From contig JAUMXX010000002.1 of the NCBI GenBank assembly GCA_030535285.1, positions 1 to 43,256 of the forward strand: DNA of 43,256 nt, written 5' to 3'. Below are positions 10,458 to 18,503 of the stretch, piece after piece. This DNA comes from a bacterium (lineage in GTDB: Bacteria; Bacillota; Clostridia; Oscillospirales; Acutalibacteraceae). Below the pieces are notes generated by a model. That model saw only the letters and a list, made by a program, of their open reading frames with translations. It was not told the origin of the DNA and ran no database searches. Position 1 is the stretch's first letter, and every line of letters starts with the position of its first letter. The position numbers were made by a program, and so were the translations under genes.

Positions 10458-11330
10458 TTAACCCTTAACAGAGCCTATCGCCATACCTTTTGCAAAATAT
10501 TTTTGCACATAAGGAAATACTATAAACAACGGAACCATTGAAATAACACAAACACAATATTTCATTGTATTAAGTGGTAAATCGGATGAAATTCCCGCCA
10601 TTGCGTATGCTTCTGCAAGAAATTCTGCATTTTGTATGCTTCTTTGCAAAATATATTGAATGGTCCAATACTGTGAATGTTGCTCATCGAAGTATATAAG
10701 TGACTTACCGTAATCGTTCCAACCTCCTACAACAGCTAAAAAATAGAGCATTCCGAATATAGCCTTACTCATAGGAAGCATTATTTTCCAAAGGATTTTC
10801 ATTTCAGAGGCACCGTCTATAGATGCGGCCTCAATTATCTCTTCGGGAACATTATTAAAATTAGTTCTGAATAAAATCGCATTCCAGAAGCTAAATCCCG
10901 GTATAAAATAGATTAACGGATTATTGACAAGCTTAAACCAGGTTGCATTAACAATGTATCCGGCCATCATACCCGCACCTAAAAACATCATTACTACATA
11001 AAACCCGGTAATTACTCCCTTAAACTTAAAATTCGAACGGGTAAATGTATAGCCACCCATTGCTGTAATTACCAAACTGGCAACCGGTGAAACCAACGCA
11101 ATAAATATTGTCCAGATAACCGCCCTCACCAGAACTCCGACATTCTGGAATAAAATTGAATATGCTTCGAAATCAAACGACCTCGGTATTAATGAATAAC
11201 CGAATTGTGCAATATCACCTTCATCAGAAACTGAGATTGCAAGCACCAACAAAAACGGGATAATCATCAACAAGGTGTTAATTATAAAAAACAAATGAAC
11301 ACCTGAAGCAAAAATTTTACTGTTTTTCAT
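10458..11330 (-). CDS. Carbohydrate ABC transporter permease (MalG/YtcP type)
   Basis: It encodes 290 residues with about six transmembrane helices. The EAA loop that contacts the ATPase reads EEIIEAASIDGASEMKILW (about residues 162-180), followed by IMLPMSKAIFGMLYF. The ATG follows AGAGGTG with good spacing. The end KYFAKGMAIGSVKG is typical of the YtcP/LplC permeases, which work with LplB-like partners and large LplA-like binding proteins. It forms the translocation channel with the permease directly upstream (11-bp gap). No ATPase gene is present in the operon, as is common for this class, which usually shares an MsmX-like ATPase encoded elsewhere. Confidence 0.93.
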   Translation of the reverse strand: MKNSKIFASGVHLFFIINTLLMIIPFLLVLAISVSDEGDIAQFGYSLIPRSFDFEAYSILFQNVGVLVRAVIWTIFIALVSPVASLVITAMGGYTFTRSNFKFKGVITGFYVVMMFLGAGMMAGYIVNATWFKLVNNPLIYFIPGFSFWNAILFRTNFNNVPEEIIEAASIDGASEMKILWKIMLPMSKAIFGMLYFLAVVGGWNDYGKSLIYFDEQHSQYWTIQYILQRSIQNAEFLAEAYAMAGISSDLPLNTMKYCVCVISMVPLFIVFPYVQKYFAKGMAIGSVKG

Positions 11331-11341
11331 ATTTCACACCT

Positions 11342-12298
11342 CTAAAACATAGCTAAACTGCTATCATACTTTTTAACAAGCTGATTAATTCCGCGAACTA
11401 ACATCATACTGACAAGTGAATTGAGAATATTCATCGCAGTTCCTCGGCCAAAAGAATCTGTGCCGCCCTTCAACATTCTCAGCATGTACATACCAAAGTT
11501 ATCGGTTGTTGAACGTAACGAAGAAGAATTCAAGGTAAGACTGTACATAACATCGTAACCTGATGCCAAAATGTTACCAACCTGCGTAATCAAGCACATA
11601 GCAAGCATCGGCTTTAAAACCGGTATTGAAACATGCCAGATTTGCTTAAGTTTGCCCGCTCCGTCAATAGCAGCCGCCTCAAACAAGCAGGGGTCAATCG
11701 ACAGAAGACAAGAATAATAATAAATTGATGACATTCCGGAATCTTTCCAAAGGATAGAAATAGTTATAATAAATGGCCAAGCTATGGGCGTATCATACCA
11801 CAAAATAGGTTCTATCCCAATAAATTCAAGAAGTTGATTTGCTAAACCGTCATCATATGATAGCAAGGCAAAAACGATATATCCGATAATTGCCCACGAC
11901 ATAAAGGACGGTAATAACATTGTTGTCTGATAGATTTTAAAGGCTATTTTATTCCTAACTTCATACAACAACAACGCCACTAAAACACCCATAATAATAT
12001 TGAGGGTAATAACTTTTGAAATACTATAAAATACCGTATTTCTCAAGCATCTCCATAAGTCATCAGAGTAGAATAAGTTTTTGAACTGATCTAAGCCACA
12101 CCAAGGACTGCCGAAAATACCGTCAACATAGTTAAAATTCTTAAATGCCAAAAGCAAACCAAATAACGGCAAAACTCCAAAAAGAATCGTTAAAACGAGT
12201 CCCGGTAAATTCATTAACGTATAAGTTAGATTATTAACGAAATATAAACTTCTTGTTTTTTTATCTTTTGTTAAACTACTTTTGCCCGCCGCAACCAA
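11342..12298 (-). CDS. Carbohydrate ABC transporter permease (LplB/UgpA type)
   Basis: The chosen start is TTG at 12298 (MVAAGKSSLTKDKKTR), 8 nt after AAGGGG. An upstream in-frame TTG at 12319 lies before that site. The result is 318 residues with six predicted transmembrane segments. The ATPase-coupling loop reads CLFEAAAIDGAGKLKQIW, followed by HVSIPVLKPMLAM. The N-terminal segment LPGLVLTILFGVLPLFGLLLA and GLDQFKNLF are typical of LplB permeases. It is the heterodimer partner of the next gene and lies 21 bp downstream of the GLUG-like gene, so all are probably co-transcribed. Loss of the canonical ATG is shared with neighbouring genes of the locus, which use GTG or TTG. Confidence 0.92.
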   Translation of the reverse strand: MVAAGKSSLTKDKKTRSLYFVNNLTYTLMNLPGLVLTILFGVLPLFGLLLAFKNFNYVDGIFGSPWCGLDQFKNLFYSDDLWRCLRNTVFYSISKVITLNIIMGVLVALLLYEVRNKIAFKIYQTTMLLPSFMSWAIIGYIVFALLSYDDGLANQLLEFIGIEPILWYDTPIAWPFIITISILWKDSGMSSIYYYSCLLSIDPCLFEAAAIDGAGKLKQIWHVSIPVLKPMLAMCLITQVGNILASGYDVMYSLTLNSSSLRSTTDNFGMYMLRMLKGGTDSFGRGTAMNILNSLVSMMLVRGINQLVKKYDSSLAMF

Positions 12299-12319
12299 GA
12301 GAACATCCCCTTTACACAA

Positions 12320-13978
12320 TTACTTACTGCTGTAGATGTCTTCATACTCCGGTTGTTCAGGGGCATCTACATCTTGTTCTTCAGTTTCCTCATCAAATTG
12401 AACATCATCAATCAAGAAACCTTCATCGGAAACTGTACGGTTTTTATTTAAAAATCTGAAAATCAAAACTATAACAAATACACTTGCAGCCATCACTATC
12501 AATGTAAGCACCGCTAATGTGATAATGAGTACATTTTCAGCGGTAGTTCTTTTAACCAAAGACTCATTAATTATTGTTGTAGTACTGCCTTTTTCCTGAT
12601 TTGACTCAGCAATCTCTTCGGATTGTGCTTCCTCGGTCTTTTTATCTTCGGTTGTTGCTTCACCTGTCGTTGATGCATTACTGTCTGTAGTAGCTGCATT
12701 GTTTGAAGCTGTACCCTGAGATGCTGTTGTGGCTTTTCCTAAGTCAGCCTCGGTCTTTATCGGATTTAATCCGGCTATCTGAGGATATTTTGTTGCATCA
12801 GCAGGTACCGTCCATCCTGGAAGTTTAGAAAATACTGCTCTGATTTCAGCTAATGAAGCAGGCTGAAATCTCTGCTGCAGACCATTTGTTGCTGTAGATA
12901 TGTAACAATTCTTCTGCTTTCCTATATTCGACGGTGTATTGGGCGCTGTACCTTTACCATGTACTGCTGTTGAAGTCCAGCAGTTTTGCGATATATCTAT
13001 TGCTTCAGCATTTGCACTGAAACTTGAATTGGTTGCCAATCCTTCTGTGTAACAATTGATATATTTTGTTCCCCGGCTTCCATATCCGTCAAAACCGCCT
13101 ATGTTCATCCAGCCGCCTCTCTGGTTGCCGCTGTAAAAACATCCCTCATATATTGTATTAACCGAACTGCCGCAGAATCCCGCTGCGTTCCACAAAACGC
13201 CGCCTGTGCTTGATTCTGCGTAACTATAACATTTTGTTACCTTGCTCTGCTTATTTGTCGAAAGCAATACCTTCCCGTTGTTTCCGTCAGATGTTACCTT
13301 GTTGTTAGTCTGTCCTATCATAGTCGCTACAAAGTTTCCGCAATCACACTGTATCTTTCCGGTTACTCCGCAGTTCTCCATAGTGATTCCCACTGCTAAA
13401 CCGACAAATATAGCTGCTCCCTGTTCGTTTACTCCAAGTCTGGTTCCTTCTTTTCCTGCATCTCCCGAACCGCCCGGAATATTCACATATACATTTGCAT
13501 TTAAAATTACTATGTTGCTGAACGATGCATTATTTACACATCCGAACAAACCTGCTTCCCATCCCGAACTTCCGTCCGGTTTGTATAAAGCGTTGCTCTC
13601 TGCTACGTTCTTCCAACTATACTTTACACTCATCTTCAGATTCTTTATCGCATATATCGGCTTGCCCGATGCATCGGTATCACATGTAAGGCTTCCCGTG
13701 AACGGTGTCTTTATTGATCCGATCGGCTTGAAATTCGATATGCCCGACAAATCTACCGTTGCCGCCAATTTGTAGTTGGCAGAAAGATTCTTCCTCATAT
13801 TATTCAGCTGCTCTGCCGTCTTTACCAAATACGGATCACTCTTGCTGCCGCGTCCCTCATATTCTGCTGCTGTAACCGGCATCAATGTTATCACCGACAT
13901 CATCACAAAACACATCAATACAGCAAGTGTTAACGATGCTATCCTTAAAATAGCTTTGATTCCATTGCTTCTCTTCAA
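12320..13978 (-). CDS. Membrane-anchored GLUG-like surface protein, copy A
   Basis: This is a 552-residue protein from a TTG start (MKRSNGIKAILR) after GGAGGAG. The signal peptide is about 1-38 (ending MPVTAAE). The ectodomain (about 38-400) starts with SKSDPYLVKTAEQLNNM, the hallmark opening of GLUG/M26-N-like repeat proteins, and continues with beta-solenoid-like repeats containing several Cys (NCGVTGKIQCDCGNF, YEGCFYSGNQ). A Thr/Ser/Glu-rich stalk (about 410-465) follows, then one transmembrane helix (about 480-510) and an acidic tail ending YEDIYSSK. The first 465 residues are identical to the 14452-16059 product, but the anchor and tail are unrelated. It heads the operon with the ABC permeases. 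A role as a ligand-binding or adhesive surface protein is inferred; no enzyme motif is seen. Confidence 0.88.
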   Translation of the reverse strand: MKRSNGIKAILRIASLTLAVLMCFVMMSVITLMPVTAAEYEGRGSKSDPYLVKTAEQLNNMRKNLSANYKLAATVDLSGISNFKPIGSIKTPFTGSLTCDTDASGKPIYAIKNLKMSVKYSWKNVAESNALYKPDGSSGWEAGLFGCVNNASFSNIVILNANVYVNIPGGSGDAGKEGTRLGVNEQGAAIFVGLAVGITMENCGVTGKIQCDCGNFVATMIGQTNNKVTSDGNNGKVLLSTNKQSKVTKCYSYAESSTGGVLWNAAGFCGSSVNTIYEGCFYSGNQRGGWMNIGGFDGYGSRGTKYINCYTEGLATNSSFSANAEAIDISQNCWTSTAVHGKGTAPNTPSNIGKQKNCYISTATNGLQQRFQPASLAEIRAVFSKLPGWTVPADATKYPQIAGLNPIKTEADLGKATTASQGTASNNAATTDSNASTTGEATTEDKKTEEAQSEEIAESNQEKGSTTTIINESLVKRTTAENVLIITLAVLTLIVMAASVFVIVLIFRFLNKNRTVSDEGFLIDDVQFDEETEEQDVDAPEQPEYEDIYSSK

Positions 13979-13999
13979 TTTGATCTCCTCCGTAACTTA
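12582..13999 (-). repeat. 1418-bp direct repeat, copy A
   Basis: This segment reads base-for-base the same as 14663-16080 (offset 2081) wherever I compared it, and both the coding and the opposite-strand translations agree throughout. It begins about 21 bp before the TTG start, just ahead of the GGAGGAG site, and ends at the GGCAGTAC codons that close the stalk. Sequence outside both ends is unrelated. No terminal inverted repeats, target duplications or transposase are seen, so it is not an insertion sequence. Confidence 0.95.
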
Positions 14000-14152
14000 G
14001 AAGTTATTTATATAAATCAAACACAAACAGACTGCTTCTCAATAATTGTGAGTGCCATTTGTGAATTTTATATAAATAGATTCCTTATATTTTAGTGCAT
14101 AACAGACAATTTTCTACATAATTAAAAAACTGCTCCATGCTGATACAAATAC

Positions 14153-14218
14153 ATTATACAATTTGCACTAAAGTTTTTATAGAGTATTTATTGCTTTAAA
14201 ATATCTCAATATTGTTTT
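14153..14218 (-). promoter_or_regulatory. Putative activator-dependent promoter and operator of the main operon (P2)
   Basis: On the minus strand a TATAAT box (14153-14158) has no good -35. Upstream lie two direct repeats: AAAACAATATT (14208-14218) and AAAGCAATAAA (14187-14197), 21 bp apart. The proximal AAAGCAAT ends 31 nt before the -10, the same geometry as at 16131-16196. Two half-sites two helical turns apart and next to the -35 are typical of AraC/XylS activators. The leader to the start codon would be about 165 nt. Confidence 0.6.
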
Positions 14219-14297
14219 TTTGTTTCATTTTGAGAACAATATAATACCTTTTGGTTCATTCATTTGTACACTTTTATGAATTTTTGAAACTTTTTTG

Positions 14298-14323
14298 ATA
14301 GCAATATTACCAAAAGCAATATA
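14298..14323 (+). promoter_or_regulatory. Extra operator-like pair in the intergenic region
   Basis: ATAGCAATATT (14298-14308) and AAAGCAATATA (14313-14323) match the operator half-site with one mismatch each, but in the opposite orientation and 15 bp apart. They lie about 80 bp upstream of P2. The 470-bp gap 13979-14451 otherwise holds only P2, the leader and a terminator, and no gene. Confidence 0.35.
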
Positions 14324-14376
14324 ATCCGACATTATTTAGTTTAATTTTTAACGAATATTTTTGGTACTTTGTAACA

Positions 14377-14420
14377 AAAACCTATCCGGATGTTGATACA
14401 CACAACATCGGATAGGTTTT
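14377..14420 (-). terminator. Intrinsic terminator of the copy-B gene
   Basis: A stem of 11 plus 7 bp (AAAACCTATCC/GGATAGGTTTT and GATGTTG/CAACATC, one bulged G) with a 7-nt loop lies about 30 bp past the stop codon at 14452. On the minus strand it is followed by a T run. It separates copy B from the operon headed by copy A. Confidence 0.85.
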
Positions 14421-14451
14421 AATTTAAACATTTATTCAGATTTTCACGTGA

Positions 14452-16059
14452 CTATTCAGTGTCACTCTCCGCACCCTGAGGTGTTTCTTCTGCATCTGCG
14501 TCTGTTGCGGAAGCCGTTGCTTTTTTTGCGAATTTTACAGCCAAAACCACAACAAATATGCTCGCAACCAGGAACAAGACGGTTAGCACTAACAGAACAA
14601 TTAATACTATTTTTTCATTTAAAGTCATCGAAAGTGTCTTGTCCTCAATAACAGTTGTGATTGTACTGCCTTTTTCCTGATTTGACTCAGCAATCTCTTC
14701 GGATTGTGCTTCCTCGGTCTTTTTATCTTCGGTTGTTGCTTCACCTGTCGTTGATGCATTACTGTCTGTAGTAGCTGCATTGTTTGAAGCTGTACCCTGA
14801 GATGCTGTTGTGGCTTTTCCTAAGTCAGCCTCGGTCTTTATCGGATTTAATCCGGCTATCTGAGGATATTTTGTTGCATCAGCAGGTACCGTCCATCCTG
14901 GAAGTTTAGAAAATACTGCTCTGATTTCAGCTAATGAAGCAGGCTGAAATCTCTGCTGCAGACCATTTGTTGCTGTAGATATGTAACAATTCTTCTGCTT
15001 TCCTATATTCGACGGTGTATTGGGCGCTGTACCTTTACCATGTACTGCTGTTGAAGTCCAGCAGTTTTGCGATATATCTATTGCTTCAGCATTTGCACTG
15101 AAACTTGAATTGGTTGCCAATCCTTCTGTGTAACAATTGATATATTTTGTTCCCCGGCTTCCATATCCGTCAAAACCGCCTATGTTCATCCAGCCGCCTC
15201 TCTGGTTGCCGCTGTAAAAACATCCCTCATATATTGTATTAACCGAACTGCCGCAGAATCCCGCTGCGTTCCACAAAACGCCGCCTGTGCTTGATTCTGC
15301 GTAACTATAACATTTTGTTACCTTGCTCTGCTTATTTGTCGAAAGCAATACCTTCCCGTTGTTTCCGTCAGATGTTACCTTGTTGTTAGTCTGTCCTATC
15401 ATAGTCGCTACAAAGTTTCCGCAATCACACTGTATCTTTCCGGTTACTCCGCAGTTCTCCATAGTGATTCCCACTGCTAAACCGACAAATATAGCTGCTC
15501 CCTGTTCGTTTACTCCAAGTCTGGTTCCTTCTTTTCCTGCATCTCCCGAACCGCCCGGAATATTCACATATACATTTGCATTTAAAATTACTATGTTGCT
15601 GAACGATGCATTATTTACACATCCGAACAAACCTGCTTCCCATCCCGAACTTCCGTCCGGTTTGTATAAAGCGTTGCTCTCTGCTACGTTCTTCCAACTA
15701 TACTTTACACTCATCTTCAGATTCTTTATCGCATATATCGGCTTGCCCGATGCATCGGTATCACATGTAAGGCTTCCCGTGAACGGTGTCTTTATTGATC
15801 CGATCGGCTTGAAATTCGATATGCCCGACAAATCTACCGTTGCCGCCAATTTGTAGTTGGCAGAAAGATTCTTCCTCATATTATTCAGCTGCTCTGCCGT
15901 CTTTACCAAATACGGATCACTCTTGCTGCCGCGTCCCTCATATTCTGCTGCTGTAACCGGCATCAATGTTATCACCGACATCATCACAAAACACATCAAT
16001 ACAGCAAGTGTTAACGATGCTATCCTTAAAATAGCTTTGATTCCATTGCTTCTCTTCAA
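14452..16059 (-). CDS. Membrane-anchored GLUG-like surface protein, copy B
   Basis: This is a 535-residue protein from a TTG start (MKRSNGIKAILR) after GGAGGAG. Signal peptide, GLUG-like ectodomain and Thr/Glu-rich stalk are identical to those of copy A through residue 465 (QEKGST). The juxtamembrane segment (ITTVIEDKTLSMTL), the transmembrane helix (about 487-515) and the Ala/Asp/Glu-rich tail (ATDADAEETPQGAESDTE) are different. It is transcribed alone: operator-like repeats and a TATAAT box lie upstream, and a strong terminator follows. It probably shares its regulator with the main operon. Same ligand surface with two different anchors suggests separate complexes or localisation, which is inference. 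It could also be an assembly effect, so copy number should be confirmed. Confidence 0.88.
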   Translation of the reverse strand: MKRSNGIKAILRIASLTLAVLMCFVMMSVITLMPVTAAEYEGRGSKSDPYLVKTAEQLNNMRKNLSANYKLAATVDLSGISNFKPIGSIKTPFTGSLTCDTDASGKPIYAIKNLKMSVKYSWKNVAESNALYKPDGSSGWEAGLFGCVNNASFSNIVILNANVYVNIPGGSGDAGKEGTRLGVNEQGAAIFVGLAVGITMENCGVTGKIQCDCGNFVATMIGQTNNKVTSDGNNGKVLLSTNKQSKVTKCYSYAESSTGGVLWNAAGFCGSSVNTIYEGCFYSGNQRGGWMNIGGFDGYGSRGTKYINCYTEGLATNSSFSANAEAIDISQNCWTSTAVHGKGTAPNTPSNIGKQKNCYISTATNGLQQRFQPASLAEIRAVFSKLPGWTVPADATKYPQIAGLNPIKTEADLGKATTASQGTASNNAATTDSNASTTGEATTEDKKTEEAQSEEIAESNQEKGSTITTVIEDKTLSMTLNEKIVLIVLLVLTVLFLVASIFVVVLAVKFAKKATASATDADAEETPQGAESDTE

Positions 16060-16080
16060 TTTGATCTCCTCCGTAACTTA
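14663..16080 (-). repeat. 1418-bp direct repeat, copy B
   Basis: This is the second copy of the repeat at 12582-13999. The first differing bases are at 14662 (T against A) and 16081 (A against G). The tract covers ribosome-binding site, signal peptide, ectodomain and stalk only. Confidence 0.95.
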
Positions 16081-16130
16081 AGGTTAAATAGTTGACATTC
16101 ACGACACTACAATATCCTAAACCATTCTTG

Positions 16131-16196
16131 ATTATACCTTTTAAGCAGTTACTTTTGCACCACAAATATTGCTTTTGTATATAATAATATTGCTTT
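16131..16196 (-). promoter_or_regulatory. Putative AraC-type operator and promoter of copy B (P1)
   Basis: On the minus strand two perfect AAAGCAATATT direct repeats (16186-16196 and 16165-16175) lie 21 bp apart. Thirty-one nt after the proximal AAAGCAAT is a TATAAT box (16131-16136). The -35 is poor, consistent with activation. The half-site to -10 spacing equals that of P2 although the rest of the two promoter regions differs. The araC-type gene ends 27 bp upstream of the distal repeat. Confidence 0.65.
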
Positions 16197-16222
16197 GTTT
16201 TGTTAAAGAAACCACATATACT

Positions 16223-17056
16223 TTAAACCTCAAGGTTTTTTTGTTTAAAATTGCCATCATTATTCTTTTTAAACTCTAGCGGAGACATCCCTACCACCTT
16301 TTTAAAAATCTTGCAAAAGACGGTACTGCTTGCAAAACACAGCAAATCCGAAACTTCATATATTTTCATATCGGTGTTTAATAAAAGAAGTTTTGATTTT
16401 TCAATCTTCAATTCATAAACATATTCCATAATGGTTTTACCCGTCTGATTTTTAAACAAATGACAGAGATACGATTTGCTGATATGTACCTCTTTACAAA
16501 GTTCATCTAACGAAAACTTTATGTTTTGATTCAATTTGCTCTTAATTGTTCCTACTATATTAATAAGATTCTGTGACGAGTTGTGAGAAAACAACTCCGG
16601 TACTCCCTGTGTTTCGCGCTTTAAAGAAAACAATGTGATAATCAGTTCTATTATCTTAGCAACAAGTTCTGCAAAAACAAACTCAGAATCTAGTGTAATG
16701 ATATTATAACTATCTTTGAATATTTTATCTACTTTAATATAAGCAGTGTCAACTCCCCTCATGGTAAAACTCTGTATACCAAAGGTGAACAAAGGGTTTA
16801 GTTTATCAATACGGCAAAGATCCAAAACACCACGAAAAACGCTTTCATCAATCTCGAGTATATTATATGTACTGCCCGGTTCGAGTTTAAACTCACCGCC
16901 ACCGTATATATTTATTTTAAATTCACCCGATGCGATTCTGCTTTTATTGTTATCATCCTTTTCAATATTAACCCGTTGAACAAGATATATCATGTTATCC
17001 TTATCTTGAAAGGTGGTCTCAAGTTTATAATGATAAAAAACATTTATCAGATCCAT
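16223..17056 (-). CDS. AraC-family transcriptional regulator
   Basis: The chosen start is ATG at 17056 (MDLINVFYHYK) after GGAGTG. An ATG nine codons earlier has no site. The product has 277 residues. The N-terminal about 160 residues are a likely ligand-sensing domain without a recognised motif (GEFKLEPGSTYNILEI). The C-terminal about 100 residues are the double helix-turn-helix: SLDELCKEVHISKSYLCHLF, then KIYEVSDLLCFASSTVFCKI and the signature FKKVVGMSPLEFKK. It is the first gene of the minus-strand surface/ABC locus and the obvious candidate to bind the AAAGCAATATT repeats in front of both GLUG-like genes. The inducer is probably the imported saccharide. A weak match to the half-site (AACGCAATATA, 17138-17148) overlaps its own -35, hinting at autoregulation. 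Confidence 0.93.
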   Translation of the reverse strand: MDLINVFYHYKLETTFQDKDNMIYLVQRVNIEKDDNNKSRIASGEFKINIYGGGEFKLEPGSTYNILEIDESVFRGVLDLCRIDKLNPLFTFGIQSFTMRGVDTAYIKVDKIFKDSYNIITLDSEFVFAELVAKIIELIITLFSLKRETQGVPELFSHNSSQNLINIVGTIKSKLNQNIKFSLDELCKEVHISKSYLCHLFKNQTGKTIMEYVYELKIEKSKLLLLNTDMKIYEVSDLLCFASSTVFCKIFKKVVGMSPLEFKKNNDGNFKQKNLEV

Positions 17057-17116
17057 AATCTTCACTCCATTGCACAACAACAAAATAGCACTAAATAAAT
17101 ATTTTATGACAATATT

Positions 17117-17144
17117 ATTATATCACCAACAAACAAAAACGCAA
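17117..17144 (-). promoter_or_regulatory. Putative promoter of the AraC-family gene
   Basis: On the minus strand TTGCGT (17139-17144) and TATAAT (17117-17122) are separated by 16 bp, about 60 bp before the start codon. The -35 is imperfect and overlaps a degenerate operator half-site. Confidence 0.45.
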
Positions 17145-17265
17145 TATACATATTTTGTCAAACTTATTTTACGATCATTAAAGTGTATAGCCGACAAGAT
17201 TTTACACAACAAAGCTCCTATTTTTATAAAAAACACTGAAATTATTAAAATGCGCCAAAATTAAG

Positions 17266-17294
17266 TTGATAAATACAAATTACTGACGTATAAT
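17266..17294 (+). promoter_or_regulatory. Promoter of serC
   Basis: TTGATA (17266-17271) and TATAAT (17289-17294) are separated by 17 bp, a near-consensus housekeeping promoter. The leader of about 50 nt contains a short hairpin (GGGAG/CTCCC, about 17311-17330) before the GGAGGG ribosome-binding site. I see no known riboswitch. Confidence 0.7.
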
Positions 17295-17353
17295 TAATTC
17301 ATACATTTTGGGAGGCTGTAATTGCTCCCTTAAAAAATTTTGGAGGGATTTTA

Positions 17354-18442
17354 ATGAGTTACGATCGTATATTTAACTTCTCAGCAGGTCCGTCGATGTT
17401 GCCTGTATCGGTTTTAGAAAAAGCACGCGACGAGATTCTTAATTATCAAGGTTCGGGTATGAGCGTTATGGAAATGAGCCATCGCTCAAAGGTTTATGAC
17501 AATATAATAAAAGAAGCAGAAGCCCTTTTAAGAGAGGTAATGTCTATTCCGGACAACTACAAAGTTTTGTTTGTTCAAGGCGGAGCTTCTTTGCAGTTTG
17601 CCGCCGTTCCCATGAATCTTATGAAAACAGGAAAGGCCGACTATATTGTTACCGGTCAATTCTCAGGCAAAGCTTATAAAGAAGCTCAAAAATATGGCGA
17701 AATCAATCTGGCGGCAACAACTAAAGACGAAAACTTCGCCCGTATTCCCCGTCAGGAAGAGCTTAAGCTTAACCCCGATGCTGATTACGTACATATTTGT
17801 TTCAACAACACTATTTTCGGTACAAAGTGGGATTACATTCCCGACACCGGTGATGTGCCATTGGTCGCTGATATGAGTTCCTGTATCCTTTCAGAACCGA
17901 TCGATGTTTCAAAATTCGGTGTTATTTATGCCGGTGCACAGAAAAACGTCGCCCCTGCAGGTCTGACAATTGTTATTGTGCGTGAAGATCTGCTTCGTGA
18001 AGATTTGCCCGATTATGTTCCTACAATCTGTAACTATTCTGTTATGGCGGCAAATGATTCTATGTATAACACACCTCCGTGTTATCCGATTTATATTTGC
18101 AAGCTTGTTTTAGAGTGGATAAAGGAACTGGGCGGACTTGAAAAGATTAAGGAAATTAACTCCGGAAAAGCTGCCCTGCTTTATAACTGCCTTGAAAACA
18201 GCAAGCTGTTTACAAATCCGAATGCAAAAGAATGCCGTTCAATGATGAATGTAACCTTCAGAGCTGAGGACGATGAAATTAACGCAAAGTTTGTTAAAGA
18301 GGCTACGGCTGCCGGAATGTCAAATCTTAAGGGCCACCGTTCTGTCGGCGGTATGCGCGCATCAATCTACAATGCAATGCCGGTTGAAGGCGTTGAAAAG
18401 TTAGTAGAATTTATCGAAAAATTTGAGTCAGAAAACGTATAA
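17354..18442 (+). CDS. serC: Phosphoserine aminotransferase
   Basis: This PLP enzyme transfers an amino group from glutamate to 3-phosphohydroxypyruvate, the second step of serine synthesis. The 362 residues match the family length. Visible motifs are FNFSAGPSMLP at the N-terminus, MSVMEMSHRS (about 36-45), FVQGGASLQFA, and the PLP-lysine region YAGAQKNVAPAGL with Lys at about 197. The end has KGHRSVGGMRASIYNAMP. ATG follows GGAGGG. It stands alone between its own promoter and a terminator, without serA or serB next to it. Confidence 0.97.
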   Translation: MSYDRIFNFSAGPSMLPVSVLEKARDEILNYQGSGMSVMEMSHRSKVYDNIIKEAEALLREVMSIPDNYKVLFVQGGASLQFAAVPMNLMKTGKADYIVTGQFSGKAYKEAQKYGEINLAATTKDENFARIPRQEELKLNPDADYVHICFNNTIFGTKWDYIPDTGDVPLVADMSSCILSEPIDVSKFGVIYAGAQKNVAPAGLTIVIVREDLLREDLPDYVPTICNYSVMAANDSMYNTPPCYPIYICKLVLEWIKELGGLEKIKEINSGKAALLYNCLENSKLFTNPNAKECRSMMNVTFRAEDDEINAKFVKEATAAGMSNLKGHRSVGGMRASIYNAMPVEGVEKLVEFIEKFESENV

Positions 18443-18459
18443 TCCGGGTATACAAAACA

Positions 18460-18491
18460 AAAACTGCAGTGTTGAAAAACACTGCAGTTTT
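18460..18491. terminator. Bidirectional terminator between serC and the creatininase-family gene
   Basis: A 14-bp perfect stem (AAAACTGCAGTGTT and its complement) with a GAAA loop is flanked by A and T runs on both strands. It serves serC and the convergent gene ending at 18504. Confidence 0.92.
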
Positions 18492-18503
18492 TTATTATTC
18501 TTT

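Noticed and set aside
13242-14000. Plus-strand frames of 177 and 74 codons opposite copy A (and again at 15323-16081 opposite copy B)
   Set aside because: They lie antisense to a well-supported gene with start, ribosome-binding site and signal peptide. They occur twice only because the DNA is duplicated.
12582-16080. Duplicated segment as an insertion sequence or composite transposon
   Set aside because: There is no transposase, no terminal inverted repeats and no target duplication, and the borders coincide with gene modules.
17300-17353. serC leader hairpin as a riboswitch or T-box
   Set aside because: The leader is only about 50 nt, with no T-box sequence, specifier loop or terminator/antiterminator pair.
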